DNA of 64,000 nt from Erwinia persicina (lineage in GTDB: Bacteria > Pseudomonadota > Gammaproteobacteria > Enterobacterales > Enterobacteriaceae), in assembly GCF_014838825.1 (NCBI RefSeq), contig NZ_JACYMO010000001.1, positions 62,001 through 126,000 on the forward strand, written 5' to 3'. Positions 28,884-37,445 of this stretch are shown piece after piece. Below the pieces are notes generated by a model. That model did no database searches. It worked only from the letters and a program-made list of their open reading frames with translations, and had not been told where the DNA came from. The position numbers and the translations under genes are program-made. How positions within the stretch are numbered: position 1 is the first letter of the stretch; each line of letters begins with the position of its first letter.

Positions 28884-29627
28884 ATGAACATCTTTCTGGA
28901 AGCGGATTGTACAACTTACACAGCATTTTGCCCGGTATACAGTCCTGGCGGGCGATTGACGTCTGTTGAAATGTTAACTCACTTTACTCATGCAGGCAGC
29001 CATCTGGCTATGCCCCAGGAGATCATGACGGCATTATTAAATGACCGCCAGCGTGTCCTGTTGTTGCAGCAGCAAATTAATCTTCTTGACAAACACTCCG
29101 ATTTTTTTAGTAACCATGAAATTAAAGTGGCTATAAATATTGATATGCCACTGGCCCGGACGATCCTCGAAAGTGAGTTTATTCTGAAAAAAATGCGCCA
29201 GCTGGATTGCATTGAGCTGGAAATCAGCGAAAGCTTTCCCGGTTTAAATGCCGGCAGAGATAATAGTATATTGCTGGCGCTGAGTGAGAAATTTAACTTA
29301 AGTCTGAATAACTATGGGGCCGGAAAGACGACGTCAAAAGCCGTTTTTGACGATCTGTTTTATCGTATTAAGCTGGACAGGGGTTTTATTCAGCACAATA
29401 TTAAGCGGTTATCTTTTCATCCGTTTATCAGCGCTATCCTTGACCATGTCAAACCCCACTGCCAGGAAATTGTTATTCAGGGTGCGGATGATTTACCCAG
29501 CCTGCAGAAAGTGCGCGACTATCCCTTCGACGGTATTCAAAGCGCGCTGTTCCCCTCCGTCTGCGAAGACGAGTTGATACTTCTGACCCAATCTCCCGTC
29601 CCTCTGCGGGAGAGGGTGCTGCAATAA
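28884..29627 (+). CDS. ydiV: YdiV (RflP) family EAL-like anti-FlhDC factor
   Basis: Degenerate EAL-domain protein that does not act on cyclic di-GMP; in Salmonella it binds FlhD and blocks or targets FlhD4C2, linking nutrition to motility. 247 residues (E. coli 237). The EAL signature is replaced by VEM (TSVEMLTHF) and the metal-binding ExxE/DD motifs are lost; blocks such as GAGKTTSKAVFDDLF and LDRGFIQ match the family. ATG at 28884 aligns with the family start (MxIFLE); ATG at 28872 is an alternative, neither with a strong ribosome-binding site. By eye it is more AT-rich than its neighbours. Confidence 0.8.
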   Translation: MNIFLEADCTTYTAFCPVYSPGGRLTSVEMLTHFTHAGSHLAMPQEIMTALLNDRQRVLLLQQQINLLDKHSDFFSNHEIKVAINIDMPLARTILESEFILKKMRQLDCIELEISESFPGLNAGRDNSILLALSEKFNLSLNNYGAGKTTSKAVFDDLFYRIKLDRGFIQHNIKRLSFHPFISAILDHVKPHCQEIVIQGADDLPSLQKVRDYPFDGIQSALFPSVCEDELILLTQSPVPLRERVLQ

Positions 29628-29717
29628 CCCTGTAAACTCTCTGTGTTTGGCAACCTCGTGGCGCACTACACTGTCTGTGCCTGCGGGGATGTTCCCACTG
29701 GCACTGACGGAGGCGCC

Positions 29718-31157
29718 ATGCAATTTAATAACACCTGGTACCGGGAGATGAACGGGTTTTACACTGCGGTACAGCCAACGCCGTTAAAAAACCCTCGCCT
29801 GCTGTATCACAGCGCGCCGCTGGCGCAGGAGCTGGAGCTGGATGACAGCCTGTTCAGTGCGGAGAACGTGGGTCTGTGGAGCGGTGAGAACCTTATGGCT
29901 GGTATGCAGCCTCTGGCACAGGTTTACAGCGGGCATCAGTTTGGCGTCTGGGCCGGTCAGCTCGGTGACGGGCGTGGCCTGCTGCTGGGCGAACAGCAGC
30001 TCTCTGACGGCCGCAAGGTTGACTGGCATTTGAAAGGGGCCGGGTTGACACCTTATTCACGAATGGGGGATGGCCGTGCAGTGCTGCGATCCACGCTACG
30101 TGAATTCCTCGCCTCAGAGGCGATGCAGGCGTTGGGCATTGCCACTTCGCGCGCGCTGACGGTGGTGACCAGTGATGAACCCGTCTACCGCGAAACGGCA
30201 GAGCCGGGTGCCATGCTGCTGCGCGTGGCAGAGAGTCACGTGCGTTTTGGCCACTTTGAACACTTTTATTACCTTGGCCAGCAGGATGCCGTAACCCAGC
30301 TGGCCGACTACGTGATCCACCATCACTGGCCACAGTGGCAGCAGGAGTCGGATAAGTACCTGCTGTGGTTCAGCGACGTGGTGAAGCGCACCGCACGGCT
30401 GATCGCCAGCTGGCAGAGCGTGGGATTTGCGCACGGGGTAATGAACACCGATAACATGTCGATTCTCGGTCTGACCCTGGACTATGGTCCCTATGGTTTT
30501 CTCGACGATTATCAGCCGGGCTTTATCTGCAATCACTCCGATCACCAGGGGCGTTACAGCTTTGAAAACCAGCCGATGATCGGTCTGTGGAACCTTAACC
30601 GTCTGGCGCACGCGCTGTCGGGGCTGATGAGCACTGAACAGTTAAAACAGGCGCTCTCTGGGTATGAAACAGAGCTGATGCGCTGCTGGGGGGAAAAGAT
30701 GCGGGCGAAGCTGGGTCTGCTGACGGCCGGTAAAGACGATAATCATATCCTGACCGGCCTGCTGTCGCTGATGACGAAAGAGGGGAGTGATTATACCCGC
30801 ACCTTCCGGCAGCTGAGCCAGACGGAACAACAGGCGTCGCGTTCGCCTCTGCGTGATGAGTTTATAGACCGGGAGGCGTTCGACGACTGGTACAACGTAT
30901 ACCGTCAGCGGCTGTTACAGGAGGAGCGCAGCGACGACGAGCGCCAGCAGGCAATGAAGCGAGCCAACCCGGCGCTGGTCCTGCGCAACTACCTCGCGCA
31001 GCAGGCGATAGAACAGGCAGAGCAGGACGATATCAGCGTGCTGACCCGGCTGCATCAGGCGCTGCTGCGGCCGTTTGACGACGCGCCAGAGTTTAGCGAT
31101 CTGACACGTCGGCCGCCTGAGTGGGGTAAAAAACTGGAAGTGAGCTGTTCCAGCTAG
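29718..31157 (+). CDS. selO: Protein adenylyltransferase SelO (YdiU)
   Basis: Pseudokinase-fold enzyme that transfers AMP (and in some reports UMP) to proteins, with roles in oxidative stress. 479 residues. The C-terminal redox residue is Cys in EVSCSS, where eukaryotic SelO has selenocysteine. Conserved: [44 protein letters not shown] and [23 protein letters not shown] (catalytic Asp/Asn region). ATG at 29718 has GGAGG 4 nt upstream and gives [10 protein letters not shown]; the longer frame from 29643 is not conserved. Its TAG stop overlaps the stop of convergent hmuV within CTAG. Confidence 0.96.
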   Translation: MQFNNTWYREMNGFYTAVQPTPLKNPRLLYHSAPLAQELELDDSLFSAENVGLWSGENLMAGMQPLAQVYSGHQFGVWAGQLGDGRGLLLGEQQLSDGRKVDWHLKGAGLTPYSRMGDGRAVLRSTLREFLASEAMQALGIATSRALTVVTSDEPVYRETAEPGAMLLRVAESHVRFGHFEHFYYLGQQDAVTQLADYVIHHHWPQWQQESDKYLLWFSDVVKRTARLIASWQSVGFAHGVMNTDNMSILGLTLDYGPYGFLDDYQPGFICNHSDHQGRYSFENQPMIGLWNLNRLAHALSGLMSTEQLKQALSGYETELMRCWGEKMRAKLGLLTAGKDDNHILTGLLSLMTKEGSDYTRTFRQLSQTEQQASRSPLRDEFIDREAFDDWYNVYRQRLLQEERSDDERQQAMKRANPALVLRNYLAQQAIEQAEQDDISVLTRLHQALLRPFDDAPEFSDLTRRPPEWGKKLEVSCSS

Positions 31158-31930
31158 CGGCGCAGCGCGATCTGAGGGACGCCTTCAGTCAGGTGGGGAT
31201 GCACTATTACGTCAGCATGATACCAGCGCGTCAGCGTGGCTTCATTCAGCACCGCCTGCGGGCGACCCTCGGCCACCAGTCGCCCCTCTGCCAGCAGCAT
31301 TACCCGGTCGGACCACAGCGAAGCCAGGTTCAGATCGTGCAGAACACAGCAGACGCTGAGGGGATACTGCTGCGTCAGCTGAGACAGCAAACGCAACAGG
31401 TGCTGCTGATGGTAAAGATCCAGCGCTGACGTGGGTTCATCCAGAAACAGCCAGCCGGAAGGGCCGTTCTGCCGCCACAGCTGGGCCAGCGCCCGGGCAA
31501 GCTGCACCCGCTGCTGTTCACCACCGGACAGCTGCAGATAGTCGCGGCGCGCCAGTCGGTCACAGCCAGTGAGCGCCATTACTGCGTCCACCACCGGCCG
31601 CACCGGGCCCGGCCAGGGGGCCCGGCCCATCGCGACCACATCAAATACGCTAAGCGGAAATGCCATGCTACTTTGCTGGCGCATGACCGCGCGCTGCTGA
31701 GAGAGACGGGCTGCCGACCACTGCGCCAGTGGCTCACCGTGTAGCCGGCACTCACCGCGCTGAGGGGTGATAAACCCGGTCAGCAGGCGCAGCAGGGTAG
31801 ACTTTCCCGCCCCGTTCGGGCCGATCAGTGAGACCAGTTCGCCCGGTTTCAGGGTAAGTGAAACATCGTCGATCAGCCAGCGCTGGTCACGCCGGTAACT
31901 CAGCCCGCTGGCACTCAGTTCATTCACCAT
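31154..31930 (-). CDS. hmuV: Haemin ABC importer ATPase HmuV
   Basis: ATPase of the haem importer HmuTUV, inner face of the cytoplasmic membrane. 258 residues; Walker [15 protein letters not shown] near residue 37, signature [15 protein letters not shown], Walker [13 protein letters not shown], switch His in [11 protein letters not shown]. It overlaps hmuU by 11 nt and is last in the operon hmuS-hmuT-hmuU-hmuV. The stop codon shares CTAG with the selO stop. FecE-type ATPases of siderophore importers look similar; neighbours HmuS and HmuT decide for haem. Confidence 0.94.
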   Translation of the reverse strand: MVNELSASGLSYRRDQRWLIDDVSLTLKPGELVSLIGPNGAGKSTLLRLLTGFITPQRGECRLHGEPLAQWSAARLSQQRAVMRQQSSMAFPLSVFDVVAMGRAPWPGPVRPVVDAVMALTGCDRLARRDYLQLSGGEQQRVQLARALAQLWRQNGPSGWLFLDEPTSALDLYHQQHLLRLLSQLTQQYPLSVCCVLHDLNLASLWSDRVMLLAEGRLVAEGRPQAVLNEATLTRWYHADVIVHPHLTEGVPQIALRR

Positions 31931-32924
31931 TAAGACCTCCGCGGCGGCGCAGGATCAGCCACAGGAACCAGGGGCCACCGATCAGGCTGGTCAGCAGACC
32001 CACCGGCATTTCCGCCGGGGCGACGAGGGTACGCGCCAGCGTATCGGCCAGCAGCAGCAGGATCGCCCCGCTCATCAGTGACGAAGGCAGCAGCCAGCGG
32101 TGGTCGCCGCCCAGCCAGAAGCGCATCAGATGCGGTACGACCAGGCCAATAAAGCCGATCACGCCGCTGACGGCAACGGCAGAGGCCACCAGGAAGGCGC
32201 TCAGTACCAGCAGGTAGCGCTGCGTACGCGGTACGTCCACACCCAGATAATGCGCCTCTTCTTCGCCCAGCTGGAGCAGGTTCAGGCGGGTGGCCAGCCG
32301 CTGAACCAGCACCATACAGGGCAGTACCACCGAGGCACAGACCAGCACCGTTGGCCACTGCGCCTGACTCAGACTGCCCATGCCCCACAGTGACAGCTGG
32401 CGCAGCTGCTGGTCGGTACTCAGCCAGGAGAGTACCCCCACGGCCGCGCCGCACAGGGCGTTAATAGCAATACCCACCAGCAGCAGGCGGCTGAGACCGG
32501 TCAGTCCCTGCCGGCTCAGCAGGAAGATCACCAGCGTCACCGCCAGGCTGCCAAGGAAGGCGGCCAGTAAAGGGAGGTAGAGCATCAGCACGCCGGGTAA
32601 TGACAGAGAAAGTACGATTGAGATCGCTACGGCCAGCGCTGCACCGCTGCTGATCCCAAGCAGACCGGGGTCGGCCAGCGGATTGCGGAACAGTCCCTGC
32701 ATCACGCAGCCGGACAGCGCCAGCGCCCCGCCAACTATCACCGCCAGCAGCACCCGGGGCAGGCGGATGGTAAACCAGATTTGCCACAGGCTGCTGTCGG
32801 GACCGGATCGCCACAGTACGGGAAGCGTCAGCGACATCGCGCCGGTGTTCGCCGCGCTGATGGCAAACACGATCAGCAGCAGAAAAAGCACGCCGAGCCA
32901 GCGTAGCATTTTGACCGGCATCAC
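31920..32924 (-). CDS. hmuU: Haemin ABC importer permease HmuU
   Basis: FecCD-family permease, 334 residues with about ten helices. Family blocks: [41 protein letters not shown], and the ATPase-coupling loop [16 protein letters not shown]. It overlaps hmuT by 4 nt and hmuV by 11 nt, so expression is translationally coupled. Similar in fold to BtuC elsewhere in this window, but in a haem operon. Confidence 0.94.
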   Translation of the reverse strand: MMPVKMLRWLGVLFLLLIVFAISAANTGAMSLTLPVLWRSGPDSSLWQIWFTIRLPRVLLAVIVGGALALSGCVMQGLFRNPLADPGLLGISSGAALAVAISIVLSLSLPGVLMLYLPLLAAFLGSLAVTLVIFLLSRQGLTGLSRLLLVGIAINALCGAAVGVLSWLSTDQQLRQLSLWGMGSLSQAQWPTVLVCASVVLPCMVLVQRLATRLNLLQLGEEEAHYLGVDVPRTQRYLLVLSAFLVASAVAVSGVIGFIGLVVPHLMRFWLGGDHRWLLPSSLMSGAILLLLADTLARTLVAPAEMPVGLLTSLIGGPWFLWLILRRRGGLNGE

Positions 32925-33742
32925 GGCAGGGCTTCCGCCGCCTGACGCAGTTTCAGGATCGCTCCCGGGGTGTCAATACCAAAGCCCAGCAGCGCCATGT
33001 CATCCACCACCAGCAGCTGCTGATCCTTACCTGCCGGCGTCAGTGCGATACCCGGCAGTTTCCACAGGTTCGCTTCACCGCCCAGCGTTTTGATACCGTC
33101 TCGCGTTGCCACAATCAGCTGCGGGGCACTGGCGATCACCCCCTCCTGCGACAGCGGCTGATAGCGGCGGATGCCGGCCATCGCATTTTGCAGGCCGGCG
33201 GCCCGGATCGCCGCATCTGCAGAGGTGTCGCTGCCCGCGGCCATGGTGCCCATGCCCTGATGAGCGAGGATAAACAGCACTTTTACCGGCAGGGGATTAG
33301 CCGGAATGCTGGCCAGCTGCTTTTTGATCCGGTCCTGTAACGCTTTCCCGGTCTCTTCCCGGTGCAGGGTGGCGGCGACCGTTGCAATCTTTTCACTGAT
33401 GGCGGCAATATCGGCTCTTCCGGTGACATCAACCACGTTGACGCCATTTTGCGCGACCTGCTGCAGCGCCAGCGCAGGTTTAGCCAGTTCGCTGGCGATC
33501 ACCAGGGTGGGCTTCAACGCCAGGATCCCTTCTGCATTCAGCTGACGCATGTAGCCCACGTCAGGCAGTTTTTTGACCACGGCCGGATGCAGGCTGGTAC
33601 TGTCGCGTGCTATCAGCGCCTGCTGGGCATCCAGGGCGTAGATGATCTGCGTAACATCACCACCGATACTGACGATTCGTTCTGCGGCGGCGGTCGTCCA
33701 CGCCAGCGGCAGGATGAGCAGGGCGATAAAGCGGGCTTTCAT
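32921..33742 (-). CDS. hmuT: Haemin-binding periplasmic protein HmuT
   Basis: Class III periplasmic binding protein that takes haem from the outer-membrane receptor to HmuUV. 273 residues with a signal peptide (MKARFIALLILPLAWTTAAA). SIGGDVTQIIYALDAQ and the haem-ligand tyrosine region PDVGYMRQLNAEGILALKPTLV are seen; the C-lobe shows KLPGIALTPAG. ATGA overlaps with hmuS upstream and hmuU downstream. Confidence 0.93.
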   Translation of the reverse strand: MKARFIALLILPLAWTTAAAERIVSIGGDVTQIIYALDAQQALIARDSTSLHPAVVKKLPDVGYMRQLNAEGILALKPTLVIASELAKPALALQQVAQNGVNVVDVTGRADIAAISEKIATVAATLHREETGKALQDRIKKQLASIPANPLPVKVLFILAHQGMGTMAAGSDTSADAAIRAAGLQNAMAGIRRYQPLSQEGVIASAPQLIVATRDGIKTLGGEANLWKLPGIALTPAGKDQQLLVVDDMALLGFGIDTPGAILKLRQAAEALP

Positions 33743-34770
33743 ACGCTGGCTCCTTCCGCACTGAGCGCGGCTAGCTGCTCACGCCAGCGCGTCTGCTCCG
33801 GCTGGCCTTCGCTGCGCTGACCGTAGATCTGGGCAATCTGCGTACCGTCGGCCGCAAACAGCTCCAGGCTGGTAACCATCCCATCGGCGGTCGGCTTGCG
33901 GGTGATCCAACTTTCAGCAATCTGCTCTTCCTGAAGATGCAGGGTGAAGGCCGGATTGAAGACGTTCAGCCAGTTACGCATCGGCAGGACTTTTTCCACC
34001 GGGCCGGTGAATATCTGAACGCAGGCGCGGTTGCCGACAAAAATCATGATTTCATTGCCATCCTGTCGCACCAGTTCGAGCAGCGAGGCCAGCGACTGAT
34101 TGCTGACCTGCTGCGCCAGGTCATCGCTAACTGCACGGAAGGCCTGCTGACGTGAGACGGCATGTTTTTTCAGCAGGCGGAAGAACTGATGTACGTCGGT
34201 CATTGTCCGCCATTCGGACTCGATGCGCGCGGCATCAGTCTCACCGGAAAAGGAGGCCGGGACAGCGGCAGTCACGCTGAATGAGGCTGGCGCTTCTGTC
34301 TGGTAACCGGTAATCAGCTGCTGCCAGGCGGCCATGTCGGTATTCCCGGTGGCATACACTTTCAGCACGGCGTCACCGTGCAGATCAAAAAACTGAATGC
34401 TCTGACGCTCGCCATGAGTGGTCATCTCCTGCAGATGAAAAACGCTGGCCCACTGATTGACGAACACCCGCAGATCCAGCGCGCGTGGATTCAGTACGAT
34501 ACCGGCATGGTCGTTAAGGTGAATATTGCTGAACACGCCGAGTTGCTCATGCACGGCATAATCGTTGCGGGTGATACATTTAGTTTCTCCCACGGCTTCC
34601 AGCGCGTGCAGCAGCTCACGCATCGCCGGACGCAGCGCCTGAGCCTGATGGCCGATGCGGGCCACCGTCAGTTCAGCCTCACTGATCCCGATTATAGCCG
34701 CCAGGTCGCGGGCGTATTTTTCCGGGTGCTGTTGTTTTAATTCACAATAGTGCGGGTAGTGTGCTGTCAT
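33739..34770 (-). CDS. hmuS: Haemin-degrading/haem-trafficking factor HmuS
   Basis: Cytoplasmic HemS/HmuS family protein, 343 residues, that binds imported haem and is reported to degrade it or hand it on. It has two repeated HemS-like halves; the haem-ligand histidine region is in the second half. First gene of the operon, 47 nt downstream of a near-perfect Fur box. In Yersinia and Pantoea-type loci hemP and the receptor hmuR precede hmuS; neither is present here. ATG at 34770 follows GAGGACACAGCA. Confidence 0.92.
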   Translation of the reverse strand: MTAHYPHYCELKQQHPEKYARDLAAIIGISEAELTVARIGHQAQALRPAMRELLHALEAVGETKCITRNDYAVHEQLGVFSNIHLNDHAGIVLNPRALDLRVFVNQWASVFHLQEMTTHGERQSIQFFDLHGDAVLKVYATGNTDMAAWQQLITGYQTEAPASFSVTAAVPASFSGETDAARIESEWRTMTDVHQFFRLLKKHAVSRQQAFRAVSDDLAQQVSNQSLASLLELVRQDGNEIMIFVGNRACVQIFTGPVEKVLPMRNWLNVFNPAFTLHLQEEQIAESWITRKPTADGMVTSLELFAADGTQIAQIYGQRSEGQPEQTRWREQLAALSAEGASV

Positions 34771-34816
34771 TGCTGTGTCCTCACGGAAGCCGCTAAAGGG
34801 AAAGGGGATTCATTAT

Positions 34817-34835
34817 CATAATGATAATCATTATC
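34817..34835 (-). promoter_or_regulatory. Fur box of the hmu operon
   Basis: CATAATGATAATCATTATC matches the 19-bp Fur consensus GATAATGATAATCATTATC at 18 positions, with extra overlapping repeats on both sides. It lies 47 nt before hmuS. Confidence 0.92.
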
Positions 34836-34907
34836 AATGAAAGGCGGCGGGGTGCAAGTAAAATTAACGCGGAAGTAACAGTTTACGCAAAGCGGGGCAG
34901 AGAGCGG

Positions 34908-34934
34908 AAAAAGCCGACCCGGAAGGGGCCGGCT
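34908..34934 (-). terminator. Terminator of aroH
   Basis: On the minus strand AGCCGGCCC-CTTCC-GGGTCGGCT (one G-U pair) followed by TTTTT, starting 7 nt after the aroH stop. Confidence 0.85.
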
Positions 34935-34940
34935 CTGGGG

Positions 34941-35987
34941 TCAGAAGCGGCTGTCGACGGCGTCCGCCAGCTGCTGCAGGACGCTGGCCGTGTCATCCCA
35001 GCCCAGGCAGGGGTCAGTAATCGACTGGCCATAAACCAGCGGGGTATCAGGTATGACCTTCTGCGTGCCCTCCTGCAGGAAGCTTTCAATCATCACGCCG
35101 GCAATGGCCCTTGAACCCTGACGGATCTGCTGCGAGATACTGTCCGCCACCGCTTTTTGCAGGCGGTGCTGTTTGAGGCAGTTACCGTGGCTGAAGTCGA
35201 CCACCAGCTGCTCCGGCAGGTTGAACTCGCGCAGGTGGGCCACTGCATCCGCAATATCCTCAGCATGGTAATTCGGTGTTTTGCCGCCGCGCATAATGAT
35301 ATGCCCGGAAGGATTGCCGCTGGTCTGATAGATGGTCATCTGTCCGCGTTTATCGGGCGACAGAAACATGTGGCTGACGCGTGCGGCCCGGATAGCATCC
35401 ACCGCTATACGCGTATTGCCGTCAGTACCGTTTTTGAAACCTACCGGACAGGAGAGGGCAGACGCCATTTCGCGATGGATCTGGCTCTCCGTAGTGCGGG
35501 CACCAATGGCCCCCCAGCTGATCAGGTCGGCAATAAATTGCCCGATCACCATATCCAGAAATTCAGTGGCGGTCGGCATCCCCAGCGCATTGATATCCAG
35601 CAGCAGCTTCCTCGCCACGGCCAGCCCGTGGTTGAGCCTGAAGCTGCCGTCCAGGTCAGGATCGGAAATCAGCCCTTTCCAGCCCACTACCGTGCGTGGT
35701 TTTTCGAAATAGGTGCGCATGACGATTTCCAGGCGCTGACTATATTTATCCCGCAGGGTATTCAGCCGCTCCGCATACTCCAGCGCGGCGGCAGGATCGT
35801 GCAGCGAGCAGGGGCCGACGACCACCAGCAGGCGCGGATCTTCACCGTTAAGGATGCGGGCAATTTTTTGACGTGAGGTGGTGACATTCTGGACGATGGA
35901 CGGAGTGATCGGCAGGCGGTCCTGCAGTTCAGCAGGCGTCACCAGGCTGTCGATGCGCGCGGTCCGCAGTTCATCTGTTTTGTTCAT
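34941..35987 (-). CDS. aroH: DAHP synthase, Trp-sensitive type
   Basis: 3-deoxy-D-arabino-heptulosonate-7-phosphate synthase, first step of the shikimate pathway (PEP + erythrose-4-phosphate). 348 residues. Active-site blocks: VVGPCSLHDP, RTYFEKPRTVVGWKGLISDP, GARTTESQIHREMASALSCPVGFKNGTDG and DFSHGNC. It is called the Trp isoenzyme by overall likeness to AroH and by synteny with ppsR-ppsA; the feedback type cannot be proved by eye. ATG at 35987 gives MNKTDELRTARI. No TrpR operator (ACTAGT-type) was seen upstream, unlike E. coli. Confidence 0.9.
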   Translation of the reverse strand: MNKTDELRTARIDSLVTPAELQDRLPITPSIVQNVTTSRQKIARILNGEDPRLLVVVGPCSLHDPAAALEYAERLNTLRDKYSQRLEIVMRTYFEKPRTVVGWKGLISDPDLDGSFRLNHGLAVARKLLLDINALGMPTATEFLDMVIGQFIADLISWGAIGARTTESQIHREMASALSCPVGFKNGTDGNTRIAVDAIRAARVSHMFLSPDKRGQMTIYQTSGNPSGHIIMRGGKTPNYHAEDIADAVAHLREFNLPEQLVVDFSHGNCLKQHRLQKAVADSISQQIRQGSRAIAGVMIESFLQEGTQKVIPDTPLVYGQSITDPCLGWDDTASVLQQLADAVDSRF

Positions 35988-36097
35988 GGGCGTCTCTAAA
36001 ATGTTGTCTTCACAGCGGCAGGAATACCGGGAAGTAATGGCGTTCACCATAAACCAAACCGCGATGATTTCAACCGCAAAACAGCAGGGGAATAGCA

Positions 36098-36132
36098 TTT
36101 CCGGCTCCTGAGATCCCGGGAGGAGCCGGAAA
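36098..36132 (-). repeat. Long inverted repeat after ppsR
   Basis: TTTCCGGCTCCT and AGGAGCCGGAAA, perfect 12-bp arms with an 11-nt loop, 2 nt beyond the ppsR stop. There is no T-run on the ppsR strand, so it may protect or end the ppsR mRNA rather than terminate transcription by itself. Confidence 0.6.
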
Positions 36133-36134
36133 AA

Positions 36135-36968
36135 TCAGTACATCCGTCGGGTAAGACCCATGATATCGAGGATTTTGGTGGCGATCTCTTCTACGGAATA
36201 ATTGGTGCTGTTGAGGTAGCGGATCTGATGGGTGCGGAACAGGGCTTCCACTTCACCCACCTCCAGACGGCACTGGCGCATTGAGGCATAGCGGGTGTTT
36301 TCCGCGCGCTCCTGACGGATAGCGGCAAGCCGCTCCGGGTCAATCGTCAGGCCGAACAGCTTATTCTGGAAGGGCTTCAGCGCCGGAGGCAGCTTCAGGT
36401 TATCCATATCGTCAGCGATAAACGGATAGTTGGCGGCGCGGATGCCGAACTGCATCGCCAGGTAGAGGCTGGTGGGCGTTTTGCCACAGCGTGATACCCC
36501 CAACAGGATCACCTGAGCCGCTTCAAGCCCGCGCAATGAGATCCCGTCGTCATGCGCCAGGGTGTAGTCAATGGCCGCGATGCGGGCATCGTATTTGCCC
36601 AGGTTACCGGCCGTCAGGCCGTGGGTGCGATTGGCTATCGGGTCCGGTTCGACCCCCAACTCCTGCTGGAGCGGGGCCACCAGGGACTGGACAATATCCT
36701 GACAGAAACCGTCGCTCTGTAAAATAATGTCGCGGATTTCTGGCGTAACAATCGAAATAAATACCAGCGGGCGAACGCCACTCTGCTGATACAGCGCATT
36801 GATCTGCGCTTTGACCGCCTGAGCCCGCTGCACCGTTTCCACAAACGGCAGGGTGACACTCTGGGTGGCAACAGGGAACTGGGACAGGACGGCATGGCCC
36901 AGTACCTCGGCCGTAATGGCCGTACCGTCTGAAATATAAAAAACACTGCGTTCGGCGTTCACGTCCAT
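36135..36968 (-). CDS. ppsR: PEP synthetase regulatory protein (kinase/pyrophosphorylase)
   Basis: Bifunctional enzyme (DUF299) that inactivates PEP synthase by ADP-dependent threonine phosphorylation and reactivates it by Pi-dependent dephosphorylation. 277 residues, as in E. coli. The P-loop-like [15 protein letters not shown] is near residue 154; [20 protein letters not shown] marks the N-terminus. Divergent from its target ppsA across a 477-bp gap that contains a Cra site. Confidence 0.95.
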   Translation of the reverse strand: MDVNAERSVFYISDGTAITAEVLGHAVLSQFPVATQSVTLPFVETVQRAQAVKAQINALYQQSGVRPLVFISIVTPEIRDIILQSDGFCQDIVQSLVAPLQQELGVEPDPIANRTHGLTAGNLGKYDARIAAIDYTLAHDDGISLRGLEAAQVILLGVSRCGKTPTSLYLAMQFGIRAANYPFIADDMDNLKLPPALKPFQNKLFGLTIDPERLAAIRQERAENTRYASMRQCRLEVGEVEALFRTHQIRYLNSTNYSVEEIATKILDIMGLTRRMY

Positions 36969-37205
36969 TTTGTCTCCGCATACGGGGGGTAATGGCAGAC
37001 TAAATTAATTTGCATCGATAAAGCAAATGGTGATTCCACCTGCAAAACAAAATAAAAAATTCATTATATAGTGATATGAACTTTTTATTTTTATAAAATA
37101 AGACGAATCGTAGAAGAGAGTATAAATTGAAATGATGTTTCTTTTTACTATTCATTTTTACCGCCCTTAGCGTTAAAAATATGCGTTCAGGGAATCCTTT
37201 TTTCG

Positions 37206-37293
37206 TTGCGCAAGTGCTATTTTCCTTCTGCTATTCCATTGGTTATATGTCGTTGAATATTAGCATTAATTTATTATTCACCCTGTTGCGCAA
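37206..37293. repeat. Pair of TTGCGCAA palindromes before ppsA
   Basis: Exact TTGCGCAA at 37206-37213 and GTTGCGCAAC at 37285-37294, 80 bp apart, within AT-rich non-coding DNA. Further exact copies are at 53314, 54962, 55111, 56831, 62818 and 63543. No regulator is assigned. Confidence 0.5.
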
Positions 37294-37341
37294 CGCGGAT
37301 TTTAACGCGGAGTATTCTTAAAAAATAAAATTATCGTCTGC

Positions 37342-37356
37342 TTGAACGATTCAACA
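37342..37356 (-). promoter_or_regulatory. Cra (FruR) operator of ppsA
   Basis: On the minus strand GTTGAATCGTTCAAG contains the Cra core TGAATCGTT (consensus RSTGAAWCSNTHHW). Cra activates ppsA in E. coli through a very similar site. Confidence 0.75.
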
Positions 37357-37445
37357 CTTTATCAATCCTGTCCATTTGTGCCAGTCTCAGAAAGCAATGC
37401 TGTGTCCCTAATATTCTTAAATTAAATCTTACAAGGATTGCTTCA

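Larger units (their letters stand above)
36969..37445 (+). promoter_or_regulatory. ppsR-ppsA divergent control region
   Basis: 477 bp without a gene, strongly AT-rich. It holds a Cra operator at 37342-37356 and two TTGCGCAA palindromes at 37206-37213 and 37286-37293, exactly 80 bp apart. The segment after the Cra site leads to ppsA with ACAAGGA before the ATG. Confidence 0.6.

Noticed and set aside
35157..35876. 239-codon plus-strand frame opposite aroH
   Set aside because: Antisense to a fully conserved enzyme gene and without gene signals.
35988..36098. 37-codon upstream extension of aroH, or a leader peptide
   Set aside because: In frame with aroH without a stop, only one Trp codon, no terminator fold. 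The conserved start is at 35987. No TrpR operator was seen either.
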